Origin: Nostoc sp. PA-18-2419
GTDB lineage: Bacteria; Cyanobacteriota; Cyanobacteriia; Cyanobacteriales; Nostocaceae
NCBI RefSeq assembly: GCF_005869855.1
Contig: NZ_SZNH01000007.1
Location: 55,023-99,210, forward strand
Length of the DNA stretch: 44,188 nucleotides
Direction: 5' to 3'
Made by a program: the position numbers and the translations under genes. Position 1 is the first letter of the stretch; the number at the start of each line of letters is the position of its first letter. Shown here piece by piece: positions 33,545 through 42,406 of the stretch. The notes beneath the pieces were generated by a model. That model did no database searches. It was given only the letters and a program-made list of their open reading frames with translations, and had not been told where the DNA came from.

Positions 33545-33666
33545 TAATTGCTATTTGGGACTTTATACCTAAAGCAACTGACAAACAAAAAATATGCCAC
33601 TGTTTACACTCAACGCTCAAAAGTCATTAGTCACCAACTTCAAGAGGTTGTTTTTCTTAGAGTTTT

Positions 33667-33831
33667 TTAATAATCGCTGTCAGCCACACAAATTCCTTTA
33701 CATTTAATACCGTTAGTAGCGGTGCGCTGACAATGAGAACATAGAATCTTTTCGTTTTCTGTTTCTTGATTTATCTTGATACTACTGCTTGCTTGTATTT
33801 TTTCTTTTTCGTTCTGAAGTTCTACAGTCAT
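33667..33831 (-). CDS. 54-residue Cys-rich small protein behind bioD
   Basis: The reading frame starts with ATG at 33831, 24 bp after the bioD stop, and ends with TAA. The first 30 residues are polar and charged. The end holds four cysteines in CSHCQRTATNGIKCKGICVA followed by DSDY, spaced CxxC-N9-CxxxC, which looks like a small zinc ribbon. The CxxC...TxxNGxxCxGxCVADxDY pattern is, to my memory, found in other short cyanobacterial proteins of unknown function. Position and spacing suggest co-transcription with bioD. The role is unknown; metal binding is inference from the cysteines. Confidence 0.7.
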   Translation of the reverse strand: MTVELQNEKEKIQASSSIKINQETENEKILCSHCQRTATNGIKCKGICVADSDY

Positions 33832-33855
33832 AACAATCGAGGAATTTTTGGCAAT

Positions 33856-34533
33856 TTACATTAGTGTTTCTAAATCTAAATCTGATGCTATTTGAGCAAG
33901 CTTCTCTAAATCAGTAAGATTGTCTACATAAGGTAAGCAGCCTAAAACTGGTGTGTTAGTCAATGATTGAATCAATTTGTACGGTGTCCAGTCGGCTATT
34001 TCTGCATCTGAACGGGGTTGTACGCAGTTCAAAACAATGCCTACCAGATGCACGCGCAATTGTTTAGCTAATGCTACATTAGCCACTGCACCAGCGATCG
34101 CTCCTAATTTCACAGGTACTACCAATACTGTTGGTAAGCGCCATTCTGCTGCTAAATCAGCTACCGTTAATTCTTCTGTAACTGGCGAACCTAACCCACC
34201 CAAGGCTTCTACTAATAAAAAATCACGCTCTGCTCGCAATTTAGACAAAGTTTGCCACACCAGTGCTAAATCCACTCGGCGATTTTCTCGTGCTGCGGCG
34301 ATCGGTGGAGCTAAGGGCGCTTGAAAATATAAAGGTGTAATTTCTTGCAGAGATTGTTCTAGCGCGAATAAATTTTGATACCACTCGCGATCGCCAATCC
34401 CCGATTGAATCGGTTTCATGATTCCCCAGCTACGTTGCGGGTAATATTTTTGCCAATAAGCTGCTAACGCTGAGGTTAAAACAGTTTTACCAGTGTCGGT
34501 ATCAGTTCCAGTAATCAGTAGTGTGTTCAACAA
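33856..34533 (-). CDS. bioD: dethiobiotin synthetase
   Basis: BioD makes dethiobiotin from 7,8-diaminopelargonic acid, CO2 and ATP, the penultimate step of biotin synthesis. The P-loop GTDTDTGKT is at residues 9-17, then KPIQSG, EALGGLGSPV with the substrate-binding region, and VPVKLGAIAGA. Length is 225 residues. No ATG is available: the frame opens with two consecutive TTG codons (34533 and 34530), and no ATG or GTG is seen in frame in the 30 bp upstream. A TTG start is therefore likely, which usually means low expression. No other bio gene is adjacent. A 54-codon gene follows 24 bp downstream. Confidence 0.9.
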   Translation of the reverse strand: MLNTLLITGTDTDTGKTVLTSALAAYWQKYYPQRSWGIMKPIQSGIGDREWYQNLFALEQSLQEITPLYFQAPLAPPIAAARENRRVDLALVWQTLSKLRAERDFLLVEALGGLGSPVTEELTVADLAAEWRLPTVLVVPVKLGAIAGAVANVALAKQLRVHLVGIVLNCVQPRSDAEIADWTPYKLIQSLTNTPVLGCLPYVDNLTDLEKLAQIASDLDLETLM

Positions 34534-34613
34534 TTTGTATAATATTATTTATTTAATTGAGTAACTGGATAAAAATAATAAATATACAGCAGTTTTTATT
34601 ATTTTTCATTATT

Positions 34614-34646
34614 GTTATTAGTGTTGATTTTATGAACACTAATAAC
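34614..34646. promoter_or_regulatory. perfect 12-bp inverted repeat upstream of bioD
   Basis: GTTATTAGTGTT at 34614-34625 and AACACTAATAAC at 34635-34646 are exact complements around a 9-nt loop, 81 bp upstream of the bioD start. It could be an operator or a terminator for the kinase transcript arriving from the right. It does not resemble a BirA operator that I recognise. Confidence 0.5.
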
Positions 34647-34746
34647 TAATAATTTATTTTAGTCCAATTTCGATAATTACACTCATTAGACCTTTTAGAT
34701 AAATCACATACCAAAAACCTAAAGAGGCAAAATTAGGCTTAGTCTC

Positions 34747-34769
34747 CCCTCCTCTCATCAAGAGGAGGG
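34747..34769 (-). terminator. hairpin downstream of the kinase gene
   Basis: CCCTCCTCT and AGAGGAGGG form a perfect 9-bp stem with a 5-nt loop, 65 bp after the kinase stop in its direction of transcription. There is no strong T-run after it, so termination efficiency is uncertain. Confidence 0.5.
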
Positions 34770-34833
34770 ATTAAGAGGTGGGGTGTTACAGACTTTTACA
34801 AGATAGCTATTTACTTAGAAAAAACTGCTAAAT

Positions 34834-36567
34834 TTAGGGCGAAATTGTCGGATTGGGAATTGGTGCAAGTGGGCTATCAACAGGTGGATTATCGTTTTGT
34901 CTGTCTGGAGTTGGAATTAGAGTTGGAATTGGTATAGGTGTTTGTGTGTCTGGAGTTGGAATTAGAGTTGGAATTGGTGTAGGTGTTTGTGTGTCTGGAG
35001 TTGGAATTAGAGTTGGAATTGGCGTGGGTATCTGTGTTGGAATTGGCGTGGGTATTTCTATGGGTGTTGGTTGGATGAGTTTCTGTAATCCAACATTGAG
35101 ATTGTAATTACTTTCGGCAACTCCTGGAGGCAAAGTTAACTCAATAGTATATACACCGGGAACTAGCAATGTGCCTTCATAAGATGTAACTTGCTGAGCA
35201 TTATTATCAATTGGTTGTTGATTAGGATTTAAGACTGTTAGCAAAACACTGCCTCCTGGGTCAAGAAATGTACTGAACCTGACTCCTTCCTGGCCATCAA
35301 AAGTGTAGCGGATGATTTGATTTGCTTTGATCGTACCTTCAACTGGGATAGCATTAAATGCTCCCACATTCAAACGCTTAGTAGATATAACAGGTTGTTC
35401 TTGAGTAGGTGTAGGTGTAGGTGTGGGTGTGAATGTAGTACCACCAGAAATCACTGGTGAAGGAAAATTTTGGGGAAGCGTTTCATCTGGTGATGCTTTT
35501 GACTGACTGCGAATAGAACTTACCAATGCCCAAGAACCAAATCCGGCTACGATAACTACAGCACAGCCAATTGCAGCGATCGCTAAGGGATTATCCAATA
35601 GCGATTTAGTCTGATTTGGTGGAATCACTGGAGCAGGTTTTTTCGGAGAAGCTGGTGGTGATACCAAGTCAGGACGGCGGCCAACAGCCATTGTCTGCAA
35701 GTTGGAATTAGGGGTAGGGGCACTGGGTTGCTGTAAAGATTGTAATGCTTGGGCTACTTCAACAGCAGTTTGGTAGCGATCGCTGGGAATATGATTTAAC
35801 ATTCGATTCAAAACCTGGGCGAATCGTGGATTTACTTTTGCCCATCGCTGCCAATTCCAAGTTAATTGATTTTCATCAAATAAATCTCTTGGTTCTCTAC
35901 CAGTTAGCAAAACAATCGCACTTACCGCTAATGCATACAAGTCACTACTAGGATAAGCTCCTCCTGTTTGCGCTTGCTCACTTGGAGAGTAGCCTAATTT
36001 TCCCACCCTAGTTACGGGCATTGGGCTATCTGGAGATTGCAAACGCTTTGCAAGTTCTTTTACCACTCCAAAGTCAATTAACACAGGCTTGCCATCGCTA
36101 TCTCGCAAAATAATATTTTCTGGCGAGATATCCCGGTGAATAATTCCTCGGCTATGAATATGCTCTAAAACAGGCAACAAAGACTGAATTAACTTGAACA
36201 CTTCTGCTTGTGTAAAAGTTTGACCCACAGCTTGCTTCTCGCTCAGCAGAGTTCGGTACGTCTGACCTGCTACGTAGTCCTCCACTAAAAACAAGCGTTG
36301 ATTTTGCTCAAATCTTTCCCGGAATTTCGGCACTTGTGGGTGTTCGATTTGATATAAAATAGCAGCCTCTCGCTGAAAAAGTTCTTGTGCTTTCTGCCAA
36401 GCGAAAGCCTCCGTTGCTGTTGAAATCAATTCCTTGATCGCGCAAAGTTCGTTAAAGCGCCTCTGGTCTTCTGCCAGATAGGTTCTACCAAATCCCCCTT
36501 GTCCGAGAATTTGAATTATGCGGTAACGATTTTGCAAGACAGTACCAACTGTAATGGGTGATTGCAT
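34834..36567 (-). CDS. membrane Ser/Thr protein kinase with Pro-rich tail
   Basis: This 577-residue Hanks-type kinase has its catalytic domain at about 14-275: GQGGFGRTYLAED glycine loop, AIKEL lysine, HRDISPENI catalytic loop, DFGVVKE, and SPSEQAQTG near the activation segment. The loop Lys usual in HRDLKPxN is Ser here, as in several cyanobacterial kinases. A Pro-rich linker, one membrane helix (about 326-350), and an extracytoplasmic domain at about 400-490 resembling a PPC-type beta fold (IRYTFDGQEGVRFSTFLD) follow. The tail repeats PTPIPTLIPTPDTQ. It is preceded by its own spacer; ATG at 36567 is preferred to TTG at 36615. Substrates unknown. Confidence 0.88.
   Translation of the reverse strand: MQSPITVGTVLQNRYRIIQILGQGGFGRTYLAEDQRRFNELCAIKELISTATEAFAWQKAQELFQREAAILYQIEHPQVPKFRERFEQNQRLFLVEDYVAGQTYRTLLSEKQAVGQTFTQAEVFKLIQSLLPVLEHIHSRGIIHRDISPENIILRDSDGKPVLIDFGVVKELAKRLQSPDSPMPVTRVGKLGYSPSEQAQTGGAYPSSDLYALAVSAIVLLTGREPRDLFDENQLTWNWQRWAKVNPRFAQVLNRMLNHIPSDRYQTAVEVAQALQSLQQPSAPTPNSNLQTMAVGRRPDLVSPPASPKKPAPVIPPNQTKSLLDNPLAIAAIGCAVVIVAGFGSWALVSSIRSQSKASPDETLPQNFPSPVISGGTTFTPTPTPTPTQEQPVISTKRLNVGAFNAIPVEGTIKANQIIRYTFDGQEGVRFSTFLDPGGSVLLTVLNPNQQPIDNNAQQVTSYEGTLLVPGVYTIELTLPPGVAESNYNLNVGLQKLIQPTPIEIPTPIPTQIPTPIPTLIPTPDTQTPTPIPTLIPTPDTQTPIPIPTLIPTPDRQNDNPPVDSPLAPIPNPTISP
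34903..35060. repeat. 45-bp tandem repeats encoding the Pro-rich kinase tail
   Basis: Units begin with GTCTGGAGTTGGAATTAGAG at 34903, 34948 and 34993, an exact 45-bp period (15 codons on the minus strand, PTLIPTPDTQTPTPI). A partial, diverged continuation runs to about 35060. Copy number is likely variable. Confidence 0.75.
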
Positions 36568-36688
36568 GATCCAATAATTGAGTGTAATGGCAACTGAGGA
36601 GGAAGTCACCGACAAAGATTAAGTCCAAGTGGCGACAGACAGTTACATGCAGCGATATTTTACCTTACCTAATAGGTATACTCCCAAT

Positions 36689-36803
36689 GAGAAACTCTGC
36701 ACAGCAATCTTGGCTTTCTGGAATAGGGCACGTCAACAAAGAGGATAGAGAGATGAGGCAAATTCGCGGCAAGGAAAAAGACTTGTTGCAAGTCCCTCTT
36801 TTT
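36689..36803 (+). ncRNA. candidate small RNA ending in an intrinsic terminator
   Basis: A consensus-like -10 box TATACT (36677-36682) precedes about 110 nt without an ORF that end in the hairpin GACTTG-TTG-CAAGTC (36780-36794) and TTTTT at 36799-36803. No gene lies between. The hairpin is also followed by TTTTT on the minus strand, so a minus-strand transcript that ends ahead of the kinase is equally possible. There is no good -35 hexamer. The start is estimated from the -10 box. Confidence 0.3.
36780..36803. terminator. isolated, possibly bidirectional intrinsic terminator
   Basis: GACTTG and CAAGTC (perfect 6-bp stem, 3-nt loop) are flanked by AAAAA on the left and CCTCTTTTT on the right. 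It therefore reads as a terminator in both directions, with the minus-strand version having the T-run directly after the stem. Confidence 0.55.
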
Positions 36804-37361
36804 ATTCTTTTCTAGTCAGTAGGGTAGAGGAAAAAACTAGCTGCCAGCAATTATATGTCAGCTTCACCATAACCCATAACTGTAATAATTTAGTTAAATA
36901 CGCATATATTCTGATTTATATTGTGTTAATTACAACTTACAATTAAATCTGTCAGATTATTTATTACAATTAAAATCTTAGAATATAATAAGATACCCCC
37001 TAAGCACTTAGTCATCAACCTTCTTCTGTCTTTGAACAAATTTCAATATCACTTAAGTTGTAAATGCTTTGCTCTCAGTTATAAATGAGGTAGTTAGAAC
37101 AATCTATCGCACTAATCTTTGAGAGATTAAGGTTATTTACCTTAAGACCAAAAAATTCAACTAGTATATCTAGCGGGCTGACTTGACTTAACATCAGGTA
37201 AGGGATCAATAATTTGTTACATAAGAAGATTAGACAATTAACAAATGATAATTTTGTAGAAAAATGTTTAAATTTTGTATGGAAGCTTCAATAAAACTCA
37301 CAGATGTTTTTTTAGGCTATTTCTTGATTAAATCTATAAAATCTCTAATGATAATATTGCT

Positions 37362-38378
37362 ATGAATGCACATCGAGGATCTGCTGTGCTCAGTTCTGCA
37401 ACTTTTAAAGTGGAAACATCTGCAACAGGACTGACTGATAATCATCGCCTGCGGCTGTTTTCTGGCTCTGCCAATTTACAACTGTCTCAAGAAGTCGCTC
37501 GTTACCTGGGCATGGACTTGGGACCAATGATCCGTAAAAGATTTGCGGATGGAGAACTTTACGTTCAAATTCAAGAATCAATTCGGGGTTGTGATGTCTA
37601 TTTAATCCAGCCATCTTGTCAACCCGTCAACGATCACTTGATGGAATTATTGATTATGGTTGACGCTTGTCGTCGAGCTTCTGCACGACAAGTGACAGCT
37701 GTAATTCCTTACTACGGCTACGCCCGGGCCGATCGCAAAACGGCAGGACGAGAATCAATAACTGCCAAGCTAGTTGCTAACTTAATTACCGAAGCAGGTG
37801 CTAACCGCGTTTTGGCAATGGATTTGCACTCGGCTCAGATTCAGGGCTATTTCGATATACCCTTCGATCATGTTTATGGTTCGCCAGTATTGTTAGATTA
37901 TCTAGCAAGAAAACAACTACCTGACCTTGTGGTTGTTTCCCCAGATGTTGGCGGTGTAGCACGAGCCAGGGCATTTGCCAAAAAACTCAATGATGCTCCA
38001 CTCGCAATTATTGATAAACGCCGTCAGGCACACAATGTTGCAGAAGTGTTAAATGTGATCGGCGATGTTAAAGGCAAAACCGCAGTGTTAGTAGATGACA
38101 TGATCGATACCGGTGGTACGATCGCCGAAGGAGCGCGACTACTGCGTGAAGAAGGAGCTAGTCAGGTATACGCCTGTGCAACTCATGCTGTATTCTCTCC
38201 ACCTGCTATGGAGCGATTATCTAGTGGCTTGTTCGAGGAAGTGATTGTCACAAATACAATTCCTTTATCAGAAAGCAATCGCTTTCCCCAACTGGTGGTG
38301 CTGTCAGTCGCTAATCTTTTAGGAGAAACTATCTGGCGAATTCATGAAGATACCTCAGTTAGTAGCATGTTCCGCTAG
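37362..38378 (+). CDS. prs: ribose-phosphate pyrophosphokinase
   Basis: PRPP synthetase joins ribose 5-phosphate and ATP to form PRPP, used for purines, pyrimidines, histidine, tryptophan and NAD. Length is 338 residues with a 28-residue N-terminal extension before LRLFSGSANLQLSQEVA. Visible are FADGELYVQI (ATP/regulatory loop), YYGYARADRKTAGRESITAK, LAMDLHSAQIQGYFDIP, and the PRPP motif VLVDDMIDTGGTI at 242-254. The start is ATG. The gene stands alone behind a long spacer that likely holds its regulatory region. Confidence 0.95.
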   Translation: MNAHRGSAVLSSATFKVETSATGLTDNHRLRLFSGSANLQLSQEVARYLGMDLGPMIRKRFADGELYVQIQESIRGCDVYLIQPSCQPVNDHLMELLIMVDACRRASARQVTAVIPYYGYARADRKTAGRESITAKLVANLITEAGANRVLAMDLHSAQIQGYFDIPFDHVYGSPVLLDYLARKQLPDLVVVSPDVGGVARARAFAKKLNDAPLAIIDKRRQAHNVAEVLNVIGDVKGKTAVLVDDMIDTGGTIAEGARLLREEGASQVYACATHAVFSPPAMERLSSGLFEEVIVTNTIPLSESNRFPQLVVLSVANLLGETIWRIHEDTSVSSMFR

Positions 38379-38413
38379 TCAACAGTGATGTATTTATCCT
38401 TTGGTTAGAGTCC

Positions 38414-38440
38414 CCACCATTTGGTGCTAAGCGTTGGTGG
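38414..38440. terminator. weak hairpin after prs
   Basis: CCACCA at 38414-38419 pairs with TGGTGG at 38435-38440 around a 15-nt loop. It lies 36 bp after the prs stop, in the spacer between converging prs and miaB. There is no T-run. Low support. Confidence 0.3.
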
Positions 38441-38628
38441 TAAGTCTAAATTCCCTACCATACACGTGACAACTGATAACTCAATCACCAATGGCTGATT
38501 AAATAAAAGAGTGTGATTTTCCTTAGAGGCATGAAGTATGAAGTTTTTTAGCTTTTATTCTTCAGCCTTGATTTTTTATTTATAACGCCATTACTTGACT
38601 TTAAATCTGCTGTATCATATTTCTAATA

Positions 38629-39993
38629 TTAGATAGATACAGCTTGTCTGACTTCAACTGGTTCACCTGTCAAGCTAAAAGCGCGAACTTCAGTAATTTT
38701 AACTTTTACTAATTGCCCTTTCAATTCTTCGATGTCACCAGTGAAGAAGGTTAAACGATTACCACCAGTGCGTCCCATGACTTGAGTTTTATCTTTGGGG
38801 TTTTGGTCTTCCACTAGAACTTCTTCAATACGTCCAAAGTAACGTTGCGATCGCTCGCTTGCTTTGACCCCTACGAGATGATTCAATCTTTGTAGGCGAT
38901 CGCTTTTAATTTCTTCACTCAGTTGATTGTCCCACAAAGCGGCTGGTGTGCCTGGACGCGGCGAATATGCGGCAGTGTTCAACATATCAAAGCCTATATC
39001 TTCCGCGAGTTTCAAGGTATTTTCAAACTGTTGTTCTGTTTCTGTTGGAAATCCGACAATTGCATCGGCACTAATTGAAGCGTCTGGCATATATCGCCGA
39101 ATGGTATCGATAATTCGGCGATATTTTTCATGGGTGTAACCGCGTGACATCGCCTTTAAAACTTCATTATCCCCAGATTGAAAGGGAATGTGGAAGTGTT
39201 CGCAGACTTTGGGCAACTCAGCACAAGCCCGAATTAATCTCTCAGTAAAATAACGGGGGTGACTTGTGGCAAATCTGAGCCTTTCAATTCCTGGCACGTC
39301 ATGGACGTAATAAAGTAAATCTGTGAAGTTGTGCAGATGCCTACCTTCTGGTGTGGTTCCTGGCAAATCTCTGCCGTAAGCGTCAATATTTTGACCAAGT
39401 AAAGTAACTTCTTTGTAACCTTGTCGTCCTAATTCTGCCATTTCTGCACGAATAGCTTCTGGTGTGCGAGATTGTTCTATACCCCGCACATTGGGAACTA
39501 CGCAATAGGTACAGCGTTCGTTACAGCCGTAAATCACATTCACCCAAGCTGTGACTTTACTATCTCGTCGCGGCTGGGTGATATCTTCAATAATGTGAAT
39601 CGGCTCAGTTGCCACAACTTGGTTACCCTCAAACACCGATTCCAACAAATCTTTGAGACGGTTAGCGTGTTGTGGCCCCATTACCAAGTCTAATTCTGGC
39701 ACACGCCGCAACAGTGCTTCGCCTTCTTGCTGGGCAACACAACCAGCAACAATCAGGGTTAAATCAGGCTGCTCGTGCTTGCGCTTCGCCTGTCTGCCAA
39801 GGTAAGAATATACCTTTTGCTCGGCATTATCTCGAATTGTACAGGTATTGTAAAGAATCACATCTGCACTATTTGGGTCTTGAGACCACTCGAAGCCCAT
39901 GTCTTCTAAAACGCCAGCCATGCGCTCTGAGTCAGCTTTATTCATCTGACAACCGAAGGTAGTGATGTGATAGTGGCGTTTAGAAGTGGTCAT
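38629..39993 (-). CDS. miaB: tRNA-2-methylthio-N6-dimethylallyladenosine synthase
   Basis: MiaB adds the methylthio group to i6A37 of tRNAs that read UNN codons, using two [4Fe-4S] clusters and SAM. The 454-residue protein has the N-terminal MTTase domain with Cys15, Cys51 and Cys85 ([28 protein letters not shown]). The radical-SAM motif is GCNERCTYC (Cys157, 161, 164), and a C-terminal TRAM domain contains [11 protein letters not shown]. The ATG at 39993 is preferred to a TTG at 39999. It stands alone, convergent with prs. Confidence 0.95.
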   Translation of the reverse strand: MTTSKRHYHITTFGCQMNKADSERMAGVLEDMGFEWSQDPNSADVILYNTCTIRDNAEQKVYSYLGRQAKRKHEQPDLTLIVAGCVAQQEGEALLRRVPELDLVMGPQHANRLKDLLESVFEGNQVVATEPIHIIEDITQPRRDSKVTAWVNVIYGCNERCTYCVVPNVRGIEQSRTPEAIRAEMAELGRQGYKEVTLLGQNIDAYGRDLPGTTPEGRHLHNFTDLLYYVHDVPGIERLRFATSHPRYFTERLIRACAELPKVCEHFHIPFQSGDNEVLKAMSRGYTHEKYRRIIDTIRRYMPDASISADAIVGFPTETEQQFENTLKLAEDIGFDMLNTAAYSPRPGTPAALWDNQLSEEIKSDRLQRLNHLVGVKASERSQRYFGRIEEVLVEDQNPKDKTQVMGRTGGNRLTFFTGDIEELKGQLVKVKITEVRAFSLTGEPVEVRQAVSI

Positions 39994-39999
39994 GGGCAA

Positions 40000-40312
40000 T
40001 TATGCTTAATCAGCGAAATGTATATAAACTTTATTCCTATTCTATAACGCTCTTAACTAACGTTAGGTAAGTCTGCTCTCTACTTACTGTCCCAAGGGTA
40101 ATTGATTTACACCAGATTTTAAGTGAAGTACTCAACGATTCGTCTTCAAACTAAGTATCAAGCTGATTTTACTTGCGAATTCTCAACTTTTGAATTCTGC
40201 TCTATTTTATAAAGATGTGTATATAATTACATATTTGGGAATAATAGCTCAGAAAGCAGCGATCGCAGTTATTTACGCTACTGAGTAAATAAAAATAATA
40301 TTAGTATGTAAT
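40000..40312. other. spacer between miaB and glycosyltransferase
   Basis: About 313 bp between divergent genes. It is AT-rich with one HIP1-like site near 40260 and no ORF or clear inverted repeat. It should hold both promoters. Confidence 0.5.
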
Positions 40313-41260
40313 ATGCCCAAAATTACTGTTTGTATTCCTACTTTTAATCGGATCTCTCTTTTGCCTTATGCCATTGAGAGTGTACTTAATCAGTCAGAGC
40401 AAGACTTTGAACTAATTATTTGTGATGACGGTTCTAGCGATAATACACCTAAGTTCATCTCAGAATACACAGACCAGCGGATTAAATACATTCGTCATCC
40501 GCAAAATATAGGTAAAAGTAATAATATGCGCTCTGGATTTGATGCTGCCAGTGGTGAATATTTCATTAAATTTGATGATGATGACCGACTCACACCTGAT
40601 TTTCTGGCAAGTACAGCAGCTATTCTTGACCAAGACTCTAATATTGATTTTGTAGGTACAGACCATTGGATAATTGATATTAACAATATCCAAGATGAGG
40701 CAAAAACTCAGGAAAATTCTCATCGTTGGGGAAGAAAGAATTTACCCGCAGGTATTGTAGAGAATTTACTGGAAGTTGTATTTATCCATCAAAGTTTTCA
40801 AATTGGTGCAACATTATTTCGTCGTCAAACATTGCAAGAATTAGGATTTATGTTGCCGAATATCCAAAATTGTGAAGATAATGATTTATTTGTGCGGCTA
40901 GCTTTGGCTGGAAAAAAGGGTTATTATTTACCAAAATTACTGATGGAATATCGTTGCCATGCAGAACAGCAAGGTATTAATCGAGCTATTCCTTATTTTT
41001 TTGATAAACTTCGGTATTTAGAAAGTTATAAATTTGAATCGCAGAAATTAGAAAAAATTAGGCAAAATCGTCTAATGGAAACGCAACTATTATTAGGTTT
41101 GCGTTTAATTGAAAAAGGGGAAACACACAAAGGTAGAGAGCTAGTTTTAGCAGGACAATCTAGTTCAACTGCTAAGGCTTGGACTGGTTTAGGGTTGTCT
41201 TTGTTACCAGTTGGGTTGCGAGGTAAGGCGTTTAATGCACTGCGACAGATGCAGGGTTAG
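40313..41260 (+). CDS. family 2 glycosyltransferase
   Basis: The 315-residue cytoplasmic protein has a GT-A fold like SpsA: ITVCIPTFNRISLLPYAIES at the start, nucleotide contact ICDDGSSDNTP at 37-46, and the metal-binding run FDDDDRLTPDF at 87-97. NCEDNDLFVRLALAGKKGYY probably provides the catalytic acid region. The C-terminal 60 residues are helical and less conserved. No membrane segments and no other polysaccharide genes are nearby, so the sugar donor and acceptor (exopolysaccharide, glycolipid or protein glycan) cannot be named. It starts with ATG and has its own promoter region. Confidence 0.87.
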   Translation: MPKITVCIPTFNRISLLPYAIESVLNQSEQDFELIICDDGSSDNTPKFISEYTDQRIKYIRHPQNIGKSNNMRSGFDAASGEYFIKFDDDDRLTPDFLASTAAILDQDSNIDFVGTDHWIIDINNIQDEAKTQENSHRWGRKNLPAGIVENLLEVVFIHQSFQIGATLFRRQTLQELGFMLPNIQNCEDNDLFVRLALAGKKGYYLPKLLMEYRCHAEQQGINRAIPYFFDKLRYLESYKFESQKLEKIRQNRLMETQLLLGLRLIEKGETHKGRELVLAGQSSSTAKAWTGLGLSLLPVGLRGKAFNALRQMQG

Positions 41261-41284
41261 CAGCTAACAAATAAAAAATATTCC

Positions 41285-41345
41285 ATCCCTGCGGGACGCT
41301 ACGCGAAGGCTTTTAGGGCAGGGGGCAGGGAGCAGGGCGGAGAGA
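41285..41345. repeat. short dispersed repeat and purine-rich tract
   Basis: GCGGGACGCTACGCGAAGGC at 41291-41310 is a GC-rich repeat of the Nostoc SDR type. It is followed by GGGCAGGGGGCAGGGAGCAG and GGCGGAGAGAAAG, close to the purine tract inside the element at 33431. The remaining spacer to 41673 is AT-rich and holds the promoter of the next gene. Confidence 0.5.
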
Positions 41346-41673
41346 AAGTCGTTTTGATGGGCGTGAAATTGGATAATTTATTTCTTGGAAGTCCTTTAGC
41401 AAATAACTCAATCTTAACCCTAAATTATTCTCGAAACTTCAGATATAACTAGACTTTAAATAAATAAAATACCTGACAAAGACCTGCAAAACTAATCCCA
41501 TGGACAAAGTTATGCAGCAACCTCTGATGTTGGACTGAAGGTTACTTAATTTGGATACAGGGGTTCTACTTAAGTGACAAAAATTACAAAACTGTAATTT
41601 ACAAGCAAGGCAAATTGTAATTTTGGGCTAGTTCAATCAGAAATGTAAACAATCTATCTTTTGAATGTTGATT

Positions 41674-42303
41674 ATGAATATTCGTAAAGTGTTAGTGCTA
41701 GCAGCGATTCCTGTTTGGTTTGGTACATTTGGTTTTTCACTTGATCAAGCAAATGCTGCTAATCAATTCCAGCAAATTGCCCAAGCAACAGATGTTCCCA
41801 ACCAACCACCTTCATCAAAGCCGCGTCCGCCTCGTCCTGATTTTAGGGCGGCAGCGGCGAAGTTGGGTGTGACTGAAGCTCAGTTAAAAGCTGCGCTAGG
41901 AGTTCCTGCTAATCCTCCTAGTCAACCTAACGGCCAGCGTCCGCCTCGTCCTGATTTGAAAGCGGCGGCAGCAAAGTTGGGTGTAACAGAAAAACAATTA
42001 AAAGATGCATTGGGAGTACCTGCGAATCCTCCTAATCAACCTAACGGCAATCAGCGTCCACCTCATCCTGACTTGAAAGCGGCGGCTGCAAAGTTAGGTG
42101 TGACGGAAGCTCAGTTAAAAGCGGCACTGGGAGTGCCTGCGAATCCTCCTAGTCCACCTAACGGCAATCAGCGTCCGCCTCGTCCTGACTTGAAAGCTGC
42201 TGCGGCAAAGCTGGGAGTAACAGAACAACAATTGATCCAAGCTTTGGGTATTCCGCCTCACCCTCAAGGCGATCGCCTTGCACCTCCCCCTCCTAATAAA
42301 TAG
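41674..42303 (+). CDS. secreted tandem-repeat protein (KLGVTExQLxxALG repeats)
   Basis: The 209-residue protein has a signal peptide (KVLVLAAIPVWFGTFGFSLD, cleavage after about ANA near residue 28). Four repeats of about 39 residues follow. Each has a Pro-rich part (RPPRPD, PANPPSQPNG) and a short helix AAAKLGVTEAQLKAALG. The LGVTExQL helix is known from many secreted bacterial proteins without assigned activity. The last repeat degenerates into a Pro-rich C-terminus. There is no catalytic motif. It is likely exported to periplasm or outside and may bind the wall or polymers; this is inference. The ATG at 41674 is preferred to TTG at 41665. Confidence 0.8.
   Translation: MNIRKVLVLAAIPVWFGTFGFSLDQANAANQFQQIAQATDVPNQPPSSKPRPPRPDFRAAAAKLGVTEAQLKAALGVPANPPSQPNGQRPPRPDLKAAAAKLGVTEKQLKDALGVPANPPNQPNGNQRPPHPDLKAAAAKLGVTEAQLKAALGVPANPPSPPNGNQRPPRPDLKAAAAKLGVTEQQLIQALGIPPHPQGDRLAPPPPNK
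41821..42240 (+). repeat. 117-bp tandem coding repeats
   Basis: Four units of about 114-117 bp, each starting near CGTCCGCCTCGTCCTGA (41823, 41937, 42054, 42171), are highly similar in DNA. Close DNA identity indicates recent duplication or ongoing homogenisation. Confidence 0.75.
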
Positions 42304-42342
42304 TTTGGTAAGCAACCCCAGAAATTATCGGGATTCTCATTT

Positions 42343-42382
42343 AAATAAGTAGAGCAGCACAGCCATGCTACCCTACTTATTT
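42343..42382. terminator. bidirectional terminator between convergent genes
   Basis: AAATAAGTAG at 42343-42352 and CTACTTATTT at 42373-42382 are exact complements. An inner GCAGC/GCT-like pairing shortens the loop. It sits between the two 3' ends and has A/T-rich sides in both directions. Confidence 0.65.
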
Positions 42383-42406
42383 CACTTAATTGAAAACAGT
42401 TAGAGT

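Larger units (their letters stand above)
36616..37361. other. 746-bp spacer between kinase and prs
   Basis: The spacer is between divergent genes and must carry promoters for both. Its most notable content is an isolated terminator-type hairpin near 36780, described with a possible small RNA. From about 36840 to 37361 it is AT-rich with a small CTAAGCACTTAG dyad near 37000 and no ORF. Confidence 0.5.

Noticed and set aside
41821..42240. Regular repeats that could suggest a CRISPR array
   Set aside because: The units are in-frame coding repeats of 117 bp without unique spacers.
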